From positions 1 through 9,479 of the forward strand of contig CAYNWG010000039.1 of the NCBI GenBank assembly GCA_964400865.1: a stretch of DNA of 9,479 bases, written 5' to 3'. A program made the position numbers and the translations under genes. The notes under the pieces are model-generated. The model saw only the letters and a list, made by a program, of their open reading frames with translations. It had not been told where the DNA came from and did not search any database. The stretch's first letter is position 1, and the number at the start of each line of letters is the position of its first letter. This DNA comes from DAOQVB01 sp964400865 (GTDB lineage Bacteria > Patescibacteriota > Microgenomatia > UBA1400 > PJMF01). Below, in pieces: positions 1 to 6,331 of the stretch.

Positions 1-619
1 CGAGCGGTTTAAGCGAACCATCAGTCACAACATCTAGCAATAACCGATCAAAATCTGTACGTCGTCCTACACGAGTGGACTCTATCTTGTACGAGACTTT
101 AACAACTGGTGAAAACAATGCGTCAAGCATAATCTCACCAATCGTGTTCGTTTGACGATCTTTTGCCAAAACATAACCCAAGCCTCGCTCAGCAATTAGT
201 TCTAATTCGAGCTTCGAACCCTTACTGACTGTAGCAATATGTTGTTCTGGACTAACAACTTCTAGGCCTGCCTCACAAACTAAATCTGCGGCCGTCACTT
301 TCTTAGGGCCAACTACTGAAAGCCTAGCTACGCCTCCAGTTTCAGTTAATGAATTAAGACTAATTGACTTCAAGTTTAATGTGATTTCCAACACATCTTC
401 TTTAACACCAGGAAGTGTCGAAAATTGATGGTCAACATCGGAAAACTTGACAGTTGTGAATGCAGTACCAGGTAAGGAACTGAGCAATGCGCGACGTAAA
501 GAGTTGCCCAATGTGTGGCCATAGCCCTGTTCTAACGGCTCAATGATTACCTGAGAATGGTTAGTTTCTAGAACCTTTTCTGTAATAGAAAAATTGATTG
601 TTGATTGATTATCTTGCAT
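1..619 (-). CDS. rpoA: DNA-directed RNA polymerase subunit alpha, N-terminal part (runs off window)
   Basis: Alpha subunit of RNA polymerase; its N-terminal domain dimerises and is the platform on which beta and beta' assemble. I translated 206 codons by hand from the ATG at 619; the reading frame is still open at the window edge, so the rest of the NTD and the alpha-CTD lie outside. Seen directly: the dimerisation signature GHTLGNSLRRALLSSLPG at residues 34-51, and RVGRRTDFDRLLLDVVTDGS at 183-202, both hallmarks of bacterial alpha-NTD. Start choice: the ATG at 619 follows GGAG with a 5-base spacer; a nearer ATG at 623 meets a stop after four codons. The gene follows rpsD by 11 bases, the usual alpha-operon position, and rplQ would be expected next beyond the window (inference). 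Confidence 0.97.
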   Translation of the reverse strand, partial: MQDNQSTINFSITEKVLETNHSQVIIEPLEQGYGHTLGNSLRRALLSSLPGTAFTTVKFSDVDHQFSTLPGVKEDVLEITLNLKSISLNSLTETGGVARLSVVGPKKVTAADLVCEAGLEVVSPEQHIATVSKGSKLELELIAERGLGYVLAKDRQTNTIGEIMLDALFSPVVKVSYKIESTRVGRRTDFDRLLLDVVTDGSLKPL

Positions 620-630
620 ACATGCTCCAA

Positions 631-1236
631 TTAACGACTATAATATTCGATTACTAATTGTTCTTCGATTTTTTCTTGTATATCATTGCGGAGTGGAGTT
701 CTGACTACTTTACCAATATGGGCTTTTCTTTCAAGCCACTCCACTCTCGAAACTCCATCTTTTAATAGCGCTTCAACTGTTGGAATGTGCAGCGCCGACT
801 CAGTTAATGAAACCACGTCATTCACTTGCACTCGATAAGAGGGTATGCTCATTTTTTTTGAATTCACTCGTACGTGACCATGATTAACAATCTGTCTTGC
901 AGCTGCCCGAGTTGGCGCCCAACCAATTCTATACAAAACATTATCCAGTCTTCTTTCCAAATAAGAAAGCAAAGTAGCGCCAGTTGCAGTTTTTCTTTGA
1001 CTGGCCTCTGTATACAACTTTCTGAGCTGTTGCTCTAATATTCCATAGATGTATTTGACTTTTTGTTTTTCTTTGAGTTGAATCGCATAATCTGATTGTT
1101 TTCGACGTGATTTTGCGCCGTGCTGACCAGGTCTAATATTCAACCGTTTACCCACTTTTAAAGGATTGGTACGAAGACCCAGGTCTTCACCGATTTTTCT
1201 TGCTAGCTTGTTTTTTGGTCCAATATATCTTGCCAT
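631..1236 (-). CDS. rpsD: 30S ribosomal protein S4 (uS4)
   Basis: Primary 16S rRNA binding protein that nucleates assembly of the 30S body; in E. coli it also represses the alpha operon by binding the rpsM leader. The protein is 201 residues, close to the usual length of about 205. Seen: N-terminal MARYIGPKNKLARK, PGQHG at 36-40, and the S4 RNA-binding domain from about residue 95 (RRLDNVLYR) to 145. The protein has no cysteine at all, so it is the zinc-free form. The ATG at 1236 gives the canonical MARY start. No Shine-Dalgarno is visible in the AT-rich 12-base gap after rpsK. Its place between rpsK and rpoA is like E. coli and unlike B. subtilis, where rpsD lies apart. Whether the S4 autoregulatory pseudoknot exists here cannot be judged by eye. 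Confidence 0.98.
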   Translation of the reverse strand: MARYIGPKNKLARKIGEDLGLRTNPLKVGKRLNIRPGQHGAKSRRKQSDYAIQLKEKQKVKYIYGILEQQLRKLYTEASQRKTATGATLLSYLERRLDNVLYRIGWAPTRAAARQIVNHGHVRVNSKKMSIPSYRVQVNDVVSLTESALHIPTVEALLKDGVSRVEWLERKAHIGKVVRTPLRNDIQEKIEEQLVIEYYSR

Positions 1237-1248
1237 AAAATAACTTTA

Positions 1249-1650
1249 TTATTTATTGTGTTTTGCCTTACGTGGCCGAGTACCATTGTGAGGCATGGGT
1301 GTTTGGTCTACTATCTGAGTAACTCTGATTCGCTGTGCTCGTAGTACTCTGAGGGCTACGTCCCTGCCAGGTCCTGGACCTTTAATAAACACAGCCATTG
1401 TATTCATGCCAAATTGTCGCGCTTTATTGATGGCGTTTTCCATCGTGATGGTGGCGGCATACGGTGTGGATTTTCTTGATCCACTGAATCCAGACTCACC
1501 AGTTGAAGACCAACATAAAACATTACCTTTTTCATCTGTGACGCTAACCAGCGTACTATTAAAAGTAGCCGTGACGTACAGTTTGCCTTCAGGCACAGTT
1601 CTCGTCGCTTTTTTTCTATTTTTTGCAGCTGGTTTATTTGTATTTGCCAT
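1249..1650 (-). CDS. rpsK: 30S ribosomal protein S11 (uS11)
   Basis: Protein of the 30S platform, next to the mRNA exit and the Shine-Dalgarno helix. It has 133 residues against about 129 in E. coli. Seen: the core from residue 24 (LYVTATFNSTLVSVTD), the GSRKSTPYAA segment at 57-66, KGPGPGRD at 90-97, and the C-terminal TPMPHNGTRP at 117-126. The Asn-Gly pair at 122-123 matches the site that is isomerised to isoaspartate in E. coli S11 (family knowledge; not testable here). The common Cys after this pair is Thr here. The N-terminus is a short Lys-rich tail. The start at 1650 follows rpsM by 18 bases, with only a weak GGAA about 9 bases upstream as ribosome site. Confidence 0.98.
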   Translation of the reverse strand: MANTNKPAAKNRKKATRTVPEGKLYVTATFNSTLVSVTDEKGNVLCWSSTGESGFSGSRKSTPYAATITMENAINKARQFGMNTMAVFIKGPGPGRDVALRVLRAQRIRVTQIVDQTPMPHNGTRPRKAKHNK

Positions 1651-1668
1651 ACGCTCTGATTCCGTTGA

Positions 1669-2073
1669 TTACTTTTCTTTTGTTTCTATCTTGGTTGCTT
1701 GTTCCTTGGTAAGTGAGCCAACAGTTCTCCTCTTTCCACCACCTCGAGCAGTGCGTCCATTCGTTCTAGTCCGCTGACCCCTGCTTGGAAGTTTCGCCTG
1801 ATGTCTCTTGCCTCGATAGCACTGAATTCTGATGAGGCGGTCAATGTTATCACTTTCTTCTCTTCTAAGATCACCTTCCAATCTGAATCTTTCCAAGACT
1901 CTCTGAATTCTGCTTAATTCTAATGTAGTAAGATCTCGAGTTCTTTTTTCTGGATCGATATTAGCTTCTTTGAGTGCCTGGGTGGATCGATTGCGACCCA
2001 CTCCAAAGATGCTCAGAAGAGCAAAGCCTATCTTTTTTTGTTCCGGTAAATCTACTCCAAGTATGCGTGACAT
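1669..2073 (-). CDS. rpsM: 30S ribosomal protein S13 (uS13)
   Basis: Head protein of the small subunit; it contacts the P-site tRNA and forms intersubunit bridges with the 50S. The protein is 134 residues; E. coli S13 is about 118, and the extra length is a Lys/Glu-rich tail after residue 120. Seen: MSRILGVDLP at the N-terminus, helix-two-turn-helix core with GVG at 24-26, and the rRNA/tRNA-contacting tail LPSRGQRTRTNGRTAR at 95-110. The ATG at 2073 is preceded by AAGGA about 9 bases upstream and lies 6 bases after the rpmJ stop. A smaller ORF inside it in another frame (1686-1874) is a shadow. Confidence 0.98.
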   Translation of the reverse strand: MSRILGVDLPEQKKIGFALLSIFGVGRNRSTQALKEANIDPEKRTRDLTTLELSRIQRVLERFRLEGDLRREESDNIDRLIRIQCYRGKRHQAKLPSRGQRTRTNGRTARGGGKRRTVGSLTKEQATKIETKEK

Positions 2074-2079
2074 GTATGT

Positions 2080-2196
2080 TTATCCTTGTCTCTGCTTGTG
2101 TTTTGGGTTACCCTTACAAATAACTCGTACCGCACCTTTGCGGCGAATGATCTTACACTGAATACAGAGTTTTTTTACTGACGATCTTACTTTCAT
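2080..2196 (-). CDS. rpmJ: 50S ribosomal protein L36 (bL36), zinc-binding form
   Basis: Small 38-residue large-subunit protein, found by hand translation between infA and rpsM. The sequence begins MKVRSSVKKLCIQCK and ends NPKHKQRQG. The zinc ribbon ligands are all present: C11, C14, C27 and H33 (CxxC-x12-C-x5-H), so this is the C+ zinc form. Family role: binds 23S rRNA near the L7/L12 stalk base and stabilises its fold. Its place after infA and before rpsM is the normal bacterial order and supports the call. The start ATG at 2196 has only a weak GAG about 8 bases upstream. A 63-base gap separates it from infA and carries a promoter candidate. Confidence 0.97.
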   Translation of the reverse strand: MKVRSSVKKLCIQCKIIRRKGAVRVICKGNPKHKQRQG

Positions 2197-2221
2197 ATGC
2201 TTGACTCAAAAACAGGCCTGA

Positions 2222-2250
2222 ACTATACCAGTCTTGGCGTAAATTGAAAA
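2222..2250 (-). promoter_or_regulatory. Candidate sigma70-type promoter for rpmJ-rpsM-rpsK-rpsD-rpoA
   Basis: In the 63-base infA-rpmJ gap, minus strand: -35-like TTTTCA (2250-2245, 4 of 6 to TTGACA), a 17-base spacer, and -10 TATAGT (2227-2222) preceded by TGG, an extended -10. It lies in the widest gap of the window and would start RNA about 20 bases upstream of rpmJ. Inference from motif only. Confidence 0.42.
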
Positions 2251-2259
2251 GACCCAATT

Positions 2260-2583
2260 TTACTGCGAATCTGTTTTTGTTGATCTATAGGTTATTTTAC
2301 ACTTTTCGAGGTCATATTTTGATACATAGCCGCGCACAGAATCGCCTGGCATTACTCGAATTCGATACAATCTCATCTTACCGACAAGCGTACCCAACAG
2401 TAGTCGTCCAATCATCGGTTTGGCTACACTATCTGTTACTTTGACTCGAAACATGGTGTTAGGCAAACACGATTCAACCACACCCTCAACTTCAAATCGG
2501 TCTGGTCTATCGGAACGCTCAGTTGTTGTGTCAACTTGCTTCCGAGCTTTAGCTGATCGTTTGTGTTCTTGAACTTTACCCAT
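2260..2583 (-). CDS. infA: Translation initiation factor IF-1, extended form
   Basis: IF1 binds the 30S A site during initiation and works with IF2 and IF3. The OB-fold core is plain: FEVEGVVESCLPNTMFRV at residues 30-47, GKMR at 68-71, MPGDSV at 78-83 and YDLEKCKITYR at 90-100. The protein has 107 residues where IF1 is usually about 72. Two things account for this: a basic/polar N-terminal extension of about 29 residues, and about 7 extra residues between FRV (45-47) and GKMR (68-71), where E. coli has a shorter loop. No ATG, GTG or TTG occurs in frame between codon 1 and the core, so the extension cannot be removed by choosing a later start. No Shine-Dalgarno is visible. An in-frame mini-ORF (ATG AAA TAA) ends three bases before the start. 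Confidence 0.95.
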   Translation of the reverse strand: MGKVQEHKRSAKARKQVDTTTERSDRPDRFEVEGVVESCLPNTMFRVKVTDSVAKPMIGRLLLGTLVGKMRLYRIRVMPGDSVRGYVSKYDLEKCKITYRSTKTDSQ

Positions 2584-2610
2584 AGATTATTTCATTGTTT
2601 TAAGGGGAGT

Positions 2611-2639
2611 AGTATATCAAATTATCGGCCTTTTGTCAG
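2611..2639 (-). promoter_or_regulatory. Candidate sigma70-type promoter for infA and the alpha block
   Basis: Minus strand, overlapping the 3' end of map: -35 CTGACA (2639-2634, 5 of 6 to TTGACA), a 17-base spacer, -10 TATACT (2616-2611, 5 of 6) preceded by TGA, an extended -10. This is the best promoter match I noticed in the window. It points into infA, with a leader of roughly 20-25 bases. It suggests that infA and genes after it can be transcribed apart from the spc block. Motif evidence only. Confidence 0.55.
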
Positions 2640-3386
2640 TATCTCTGGTCCCTGTGCAGTTACCAGCACCGTCTCCTCAAACATTGCGGTTAGTGAACCA
2701 TCTTTTGTTCTGAAGGTCCATTCATCAGCATCAACTACCAATTGCGGGTTTCCCATAGCATACATGACCTCTATTGCTAGGGTCTGACCCTCAGTTAGCC
2801 GTACCATACGGTCCTCTGGGTTAGCAACGCAAGGTATGGTTGGTTCCATGTGAAGCTCTTTTCCCACCCCATGTCCTGTAAGCTGATACACAGCTCCATA
2901 GTTTTCTTCGAGCAACACTTTTTCCATTGCACGACTAATTTGATAAACCGATTGACCAACTCTTGCAGACGCAATAGCCTTGGTTAATGATTTTTGACCA
3001 ATTTCTAAAAACCTACGTTGTTTAGTAGTAATTTCTCCGACACCAAAACTAATCGTGGTGTCTAAATGAAAGCCTTGATTGATCAATCCCACATCGATAG
3101 TGATTATGTCTCCATCGGCAATTTGTTGATCATCGGGTATGCCATGACACAATGCGTCATTCTTCATAATACAGGTTGACCAGTGGTATCCAGGAACCGT
3201 AGAAAAACTTGGTTGCATATTTGCAGCTATGATAAGAGTGGTAGCTTGTTTTTCAATATCGATAAAAGAAACGCCTAATTGGGCAAAATCTCGCAATTTA
3301 AACTTAATTTGAGCCAATGCAGCACCACCAACTCTCATTGCCTCTATTCGGCTGATAGATGATTTTGCAGTTTCTCGAGTTGGCAC
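2622..3386 (-). CDS. map: Methionine aminopeptidase, type I
   Basis: Removes the initiator methionine from new proteins, a dinuclear-metal enzyme of the cytoplasm that acts at the ribosome exit. The 254-residue length is normal for the type I family with no N-terminal zinc finger. All metal ligands can be aligned to E. coli Map: D98 (TIDVG), D109 (HLDT), H172 (TGHGVG), E206 (AIEVM) and E237 (MFEET). The substrate-contacting H81 (CHGIP) and H179 (ELHMEP) are present too. Small departures: EVM in place of the common EPM, and EET in place of EHT. The start is GTG at 3386, giving MPTRETAKSSISRIEAMR; the next ATG is codon 17, which would cut into the first conserved helix. No Shine-Dalgarno is seen, so the exact start is less sure. 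It follows adk by 11 bases, as in B. subtilis. Confidence 0.95.
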   Translation of the reverse strand: MPTRETAKSSISRIEAMRVGGAALAQIKFKLRDFAQLGVSFIDIEKQATTLIIAANMQPSFSTVPGYHWSTCIMKNDALCHGIPDDQQIADGDIITIDVGLINQGFHLDTTISFGVGEITTKQRRFLEIGQKSLTKAIASARVGQSVYQISRAMEKVLLEENYGAVYQLTGHGVGKELHMEPTIPCVANPEDRMVRLTEGQTLAIEVMYAMGNPQLVVDADEWTFRTKDGSLTAMFEETVLVTAQGPEILTKGR

Positions 3387-3397
3387 AAGATGATTAA

Positions 3398-3943
3398 CTA
3401 TTTACTTTTATTTACAATAGCGGTCTTAATCTGAGAGAACACCTCGTCGACCTCCACTTCTCCATCTACTTCAATTAGTTTTCCTTCTCCCCGATAATAT
3501 TCAACCACTGGAGCAGTCATTTCGTGAAATAACTGGATGCGTTTTCTCAGCGCCTGAAGAGTTTCGTCCTCGCGTACGTCATTTCGGCCAGAAATTCTCC
3601 ACAACGCTTCTTTATCCGAAACTGCTAAAAATACCACATAATCCACTGCGCCATTAAAGGCTTTAGCTTGTGGAACCGTGCGAGGAAAACCATCCAAGAT
3701 ATAACCACTAATATATTCAGGTTTCTCTAAATAGGTTAAAACTATTTCTAAAGTTGTGTCGTCTGGAACTAATGCGCCGGAATTGAGTGTTTCTTTTAAC
3801 CAACGACCAAGTTGTGTTTTCTCCTTTGCCATTTCACGAAAGATATGACCTGAAGAAAGATAGGGCACACTATATTCTTTGGCCAACAAATTTCCCTGAG
3901 TTGATTTGCCAGCTCCCTGAATTCCAATGAGGATAATTCTCAT
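3398..3943 (-). CDS. adk: Adenylate kinase, short LID-less form
   Basis: Interconverts ATP + AMP and 2 ADP in the cytoplasm. The protein has 181 residues. Seen: P-loop GIQGAGKST at 7-15, the AMP-site segment SSGHIFR at 30-36, LDGFPRT at 83-89, and RISGR at 116-120. RISGR runs almost straight on to the D/E-R-KR region at 124-135 (REDETLQALRKR), so the long zinc-type LID insert of about 30 residues is missing. Two changes from the textbook enzyme: the P-loop has Ile-Gln and GKST where GPPGxGKGT is usual, and His32 stands where Asp is usual in STGD. Related CPR kinases share this style as far as I recall, so it probably is still Adk, though another NMP kinase specificity is possible. Start ATG at 3943 has AAGGAG with 6 bases spacing. 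Its place after secY supports the name. The stop is TAG, the only one in the window. Confidence 0.93.
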   Translation of the reverse strand: MRIILIGIQGAGKSTQGNLLAKEYSVPYLSSGHIFREMAKEKTQLGRWLKETLNSGALVPDDTTLEIVLTYLEKPEYISGYILDGFPRTVPQAKAFNGAVDYVVFLAVSDKEALWRISGRNDVREDETLQALRKRIQLFHEMTAPVVEYYRGEGKLIEVDGEVEVDEVFSQIKTAIVNKSK

Positions 3944-3960
3944 AGTTGTCTCCTTATCTT

Positions 3961-5244
3961 TTACCGGTATTGGTCGTAGTTTTGCTCAACGAGCATACTT
4001 TCTACTTGTTTTGCTGTTTCTAGTATGACAGAGACAACGATTAAAGCGCTCGTCCCACCCAAGGCGAGCGATTGAATGCCAGTCGCATTTTGTACCAAAG
4101 ATGGCAAAATCGCTACAAATCCTAAAAAGAAAGCTCCTGCCAACGTAATACGGTTAACTACAAATTCCAAATATTTTTTTGTCGCTGCACCAGGTCTGAC
4201 TCCTGGTAAAAAAGCCCCACTTTTTTTCAATTCTGACGACAGATCTTCGGCATTAAAAAAGATGAGAGCGGAAAAGAATGAGAAGAAGAAAACCACTAAG
4301 AAATAACTCACTATATACACAGGGTTGCTTTGCGCAAACCAAAGTTGTAATTTTTGACCAAGTATTACGAGCTGAACTTGTTGAGAAGCAACCAATAACC
4401 TGCCAATAAATGATGGAGCTATCATAATGGAGAGTGCAAAAATTATTGGCATTACCCCAGAAACATTGACTCTAATCGGTAAATGAGTCATGTAATCCCC
4501 ATAAACCCTGCTGCCCCTCTGACGCTTTGCATATTGAATTGTTACTTTTCGCACTGATTCATTCATAAATACAACCATGGCGATAATTACGATAAATAAA
4601 GTTAAAATAATTAGGGCGGTAAAACTCTGGTCTCCGGAACCGGTGGTAAATAACTCTGCAACTGTCACGGGTAACCGACTGAGAATACCTCCCAATAAAA
4701 TCATTGATATACCATTGCCAATACCATATAAAGAAACAAGTTCTCCCAACCAAAGGACAATCATTGAACCAGCAACAAGCGTAGCTATTAAACCTACAAG
4801 TAGCAGGGGATTATCAATTTGAATAAGTTCTTGCGATCGAAGCAAAGTTAAGACCGAAACACTTTGAATGATTGCTAAAGGTACCGAAGCGAGACGTGTA
4901 TATTGATTAATTCTTTCTCTACCGGATTCTCCATCTTTTTGAATTTCCTTCAGCTTGGGGAAAACCATAGTGGCTAATTGAATAATAATAGAAGCAGTAA
5001 TATACGGGTTGATACCAACCGCCACAATCGAAAAATTAGAAAGGGTTCCCCCAGAAAATATGTTTAGTAAGTTTAAAAATTGGTTATTTTCAAAAATAGA
5101 ACCCAATTTTAATAAGTCTACTCCAGGAAGTGGCACGTGGGCTAAAAAACGAAATAACAAAAATATAGCAGCAGTAAATAGTAGCTTTTTCCGCAAAGCC
5201 TTGGTGTGCCACATTTTTTGCAGGAGATTAGTTAGCCTTTGCAT
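3961..5244 (-). CDS. secY: Preprotein translocase subunit SecY
   Basis: Channel-forming membrane protein of the Sec translocon; passes unfolded proteins across or into the membrane with SecE, SecG and SecA. It has 427 residues and alternates hydrophobic segments as expected for ten membrane helices, the first at about 20-35. Seen: plug region GGTLSNFSI at 65-73, TASIIIQL at 83-90, GIGNGIS at 174-180, cytoplasmic loop RQRGSRVYG at 241-249, loop KKSGAFLPGVRPG at 340-352 with the conserved Arg350 that contacts SecA or the ribosome, and GGTSALIVV at 397-405. The start ATG at 5244 lies 8 bases after rplO, and no Shine-Dalgarno is visible, so translation may depend on coupling (inference). Its position after rplO is universal in spc operons. 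Confidence 0.98.
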   Translation of the reverse strand: MQRLTNLLQKMWHTKALRKKLLFTAAIFLLFRFLAHVPLPGVDLLKLGSIFENNQFLNLLNIFSGGTLSNFSIVAVGINPYITASIIIQLATMVFPKLKEIQKDGESGRERINQYTRLASVPLAIIQSVSVLTLLRSQELIQIDNPLLLVGLIATLVAGSMIVLWLGELVSLYGIGNGISMILLGGILSRLPVTVAELFTTGSGDQSFTALIILTLFIVIIAMVVFMNESVRKVTIQYAKRQRGSRVYGDYMTHLPIRVNVSGVMPIIFALSIMIAPSFIGRLLVASQQVQLVILGQKLQLWFAQSNPVYIVSYFLVVFFFSFFSALIFFNAEDLSSELKKSGAFLPGVRPGAATKKYLEFVVNRITLAGAFFLGFVAILPSLVQNATGIQSLALGGTSALIVVSVILETAKQVESMLVEQNYDQYR

Positions 5245-5252
5245 TAAGGTGT

Positions 5253-5693
5253 TTACTCTACCACAGAACCACCCGCTTTTTCAATCAAACGGCGCGCTAG
5301 TTGAGTTACCTTCAAACCAGTAACAACCATCGGTCTTTTTACAGAACCGTGGGCTACCACCTTCGCCCCTCGAAATCGTTGAGCAATTACTTTTTCAAGC
5401 TTCAGCGTATCCAGAGAAACATTGGTGGCTTGCATCTTTGAAAGCTCAGTAAGGCTCACTGCTGCAGTTCTTTCAAATGACTCAAGCTTTCCTTTACCTC
5501 GCCACATTGGCAAACGCTTGATCAGTGGCAATTGACCACCCTCAAACCACAATGGTCGTTTACCTCCATTACGAGAGTTTTGACCCTTCATGCCCCGAGT
5601 ACTGGTGTGACCACCTTTACCAGATCCATAGCCTCGACCAACCCGCTTATTGGTTCGTTTAGTAATTGCTAGTAATGATTGTAACCTTGACAT
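5253..5693 (-). CDS. rplO: 50S ribosomal protein L15 (uL15)
   Basis: Large-subunit protein that binds 23S rRNA through a long extended N-terminal arm and joins late in assembly. It has 146 residues, the usual length. Seen from the ATG: RVGRGYGSGKGGHTSTRGMK at residues 17-36 (the Gly/Arg-rich arm), KRPLWFEGGQLPLIKRLP at 45-62, and a C-terminal globular domain ending LIEKAGGSVVE. Start choice: an in-frame TTG at 5705 would add four residues, but it abuts the rpsE stop directly, while the ATG at 5693 gives a typical N-terminus with a weak GAGAAG upstream. Gene order runs rpsE directly to rplO with only 12 bases between, leaving no place for rpmD (L30). Confidence 0.97.
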   Translation of the reverse strand: MSRLQSLLAITKRTNKRVGRGYGSGKGGHTSTRGMKGQNSRNGGKRPLWFEGGQLPLIKRLPMWRGKGKLESFERTAAVSLTELSKMQATNVSLDTLKLEKVIAQRFRGAKVVAHGSVKRPMVVTGLKVTQLARRLIEKAGGSVVE

Positions 5694-5705
5694 AGTGCTT
5701 CTCAA

Positions 5706-6326
5706 TTATTTTTTTGTAGGCTTTTTTCGAACAATGCGCTTTTCTTCAACCTTTGCTTCTGTTTTTCGATCGGCGTTTTGTTCCATCTCTGCCTTAAATT
5801 TCTGTTCGGTTTCTGCTTCAACCTGCGCAATTGATTTTAATTTAATTACTTTCAAATCAACGAGACGCGCAATCTCCTTAAGTGCGGCAAATGTTGCGTG
5901 AACACTTGATGCTTTATTTTGAGAACCATGAATTTTACTAGAAATATCTCTAATTCCTGCCGCCTCAACAACTGAGCGCACAGGTCCACCAGCTATAACA
6001 CCTGATCCTCTTGGAGCGGGTTTAAGTAAGACTTTTCCTGCACCTTTTTTTATATCGACTGAAAAAGGAATTGTGGTGCCGTCTAATGGAACAGAGATCA
6101 TTTTCTTTTTAGCTTTTTTGACCCCCTTGCGAATTGCAGCGGCAACATCAGGTGCCTTTCCCAAACCGACTCCAACCTGACCTTTCCGATCACCCACAAC
6201 CATGAGCGCTGAAAAACCAATTTGGTTCCCACCTTTAGTTTTTTTTGATACTCGAGAGATTTGAATTACTTTCTCTTCGAATTCGTTTGAATCTGATGAT
6301 TGTCTTGGTCTCATACTTGGTCTCAT
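5706..6326 (-). CDS. rpsE: 30S ribosomal protein S5 (uS5)
   Basis: Small-subunit protein at the mRNA entry channel, important for decoding accuracy. Seen: the N-terminal double-stranded RNA binding fold at about 16-80 with RVSKKTKGGNQIGFSALMVV at 25-44, then VLLKPAPRGSGVIAGGPVRS at 99-118 and the C-terminal domain to about 165. The total of 206 residues exceeds the usual 165-175 because of a charged, Lys/Glu-rich tail after about residue 165. The start ATG at 6326 overlaps the rplR stop as ATGA and has AAGGAG 7 bases upstream. A second in-frame ATG at 6314 arises from a 12-base tandem duplication; it would be 19 bases from the Shine-Dalgarno, so the first is preferred. Confidence 0.97.
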   Translation of the reverse strand: MRPSMRPRQSSDSNEFEEKVIQISRVSKKTKGGNQIGFSALMVVGDRKGQVGVGLGKAPDVAAAIRKGVKKAKKKMISVPLDGTTIPFSVDIKKGAGKVLLKPAPRGSGVIAGGPVRSVVEAAGIRDISSKIHGSQNKASSVHATFAALKEIARLVDLKVIKLKSIAQVEAETEQKFKAEMEQNADRKTEAKVEEKRIVRKKPTKK

Positions 6327-6331
6327 ACTTG
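6304..6331 (-). repeat. 12-base tandem duplication spanning the rpsE start
   Basis: The plus-strand unit CTTGGTCTCATA occurs exactly twice (6304-6315 and 6316-6327), with four more matching bases (CTTG) to 6331, about 2.3 copies. In rpsE it repeats four codons, ATG AGA CCA AGT / ATG AGA CCA AGA, so the start codon itself is doubled. It also spans the rplR stop. Confidence 0.9.

Noticed and set aside
1406..1777. Plus-strand ORF of 123 codons
   Set aside because: It lies antisense across rpsK and rpsM, both of which are unmistakable; the product resembles nothing and is an echo of codon bias.
2213..2220. Palindrome CAGGCCTG followed by a T run on the minus strand, as a terminator after infA
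   Set aside because: An 8-base self-palindrome has no loop and cannot form a useful hairpin; rpmJ and more operon genes follow at once.
2231..2253. Inverted repeat GTCTT / AAGAC around the promoter candidate, as an operator
   Set aside because: Arms of only five bases with a 13-base loop are expected by chance.
5009..5323. Plus-strand ORF of 104 codons
   Set aside because: Antisense to the secY start and rplO end; no family resemblance and no ribosome site.
5694..5705. Four-residue N-terminal extension of L15 from a TTG start
   Set aside because: The TTG abuts the rpsE stop, and the ATG four codons later gives the typical N-terminus.
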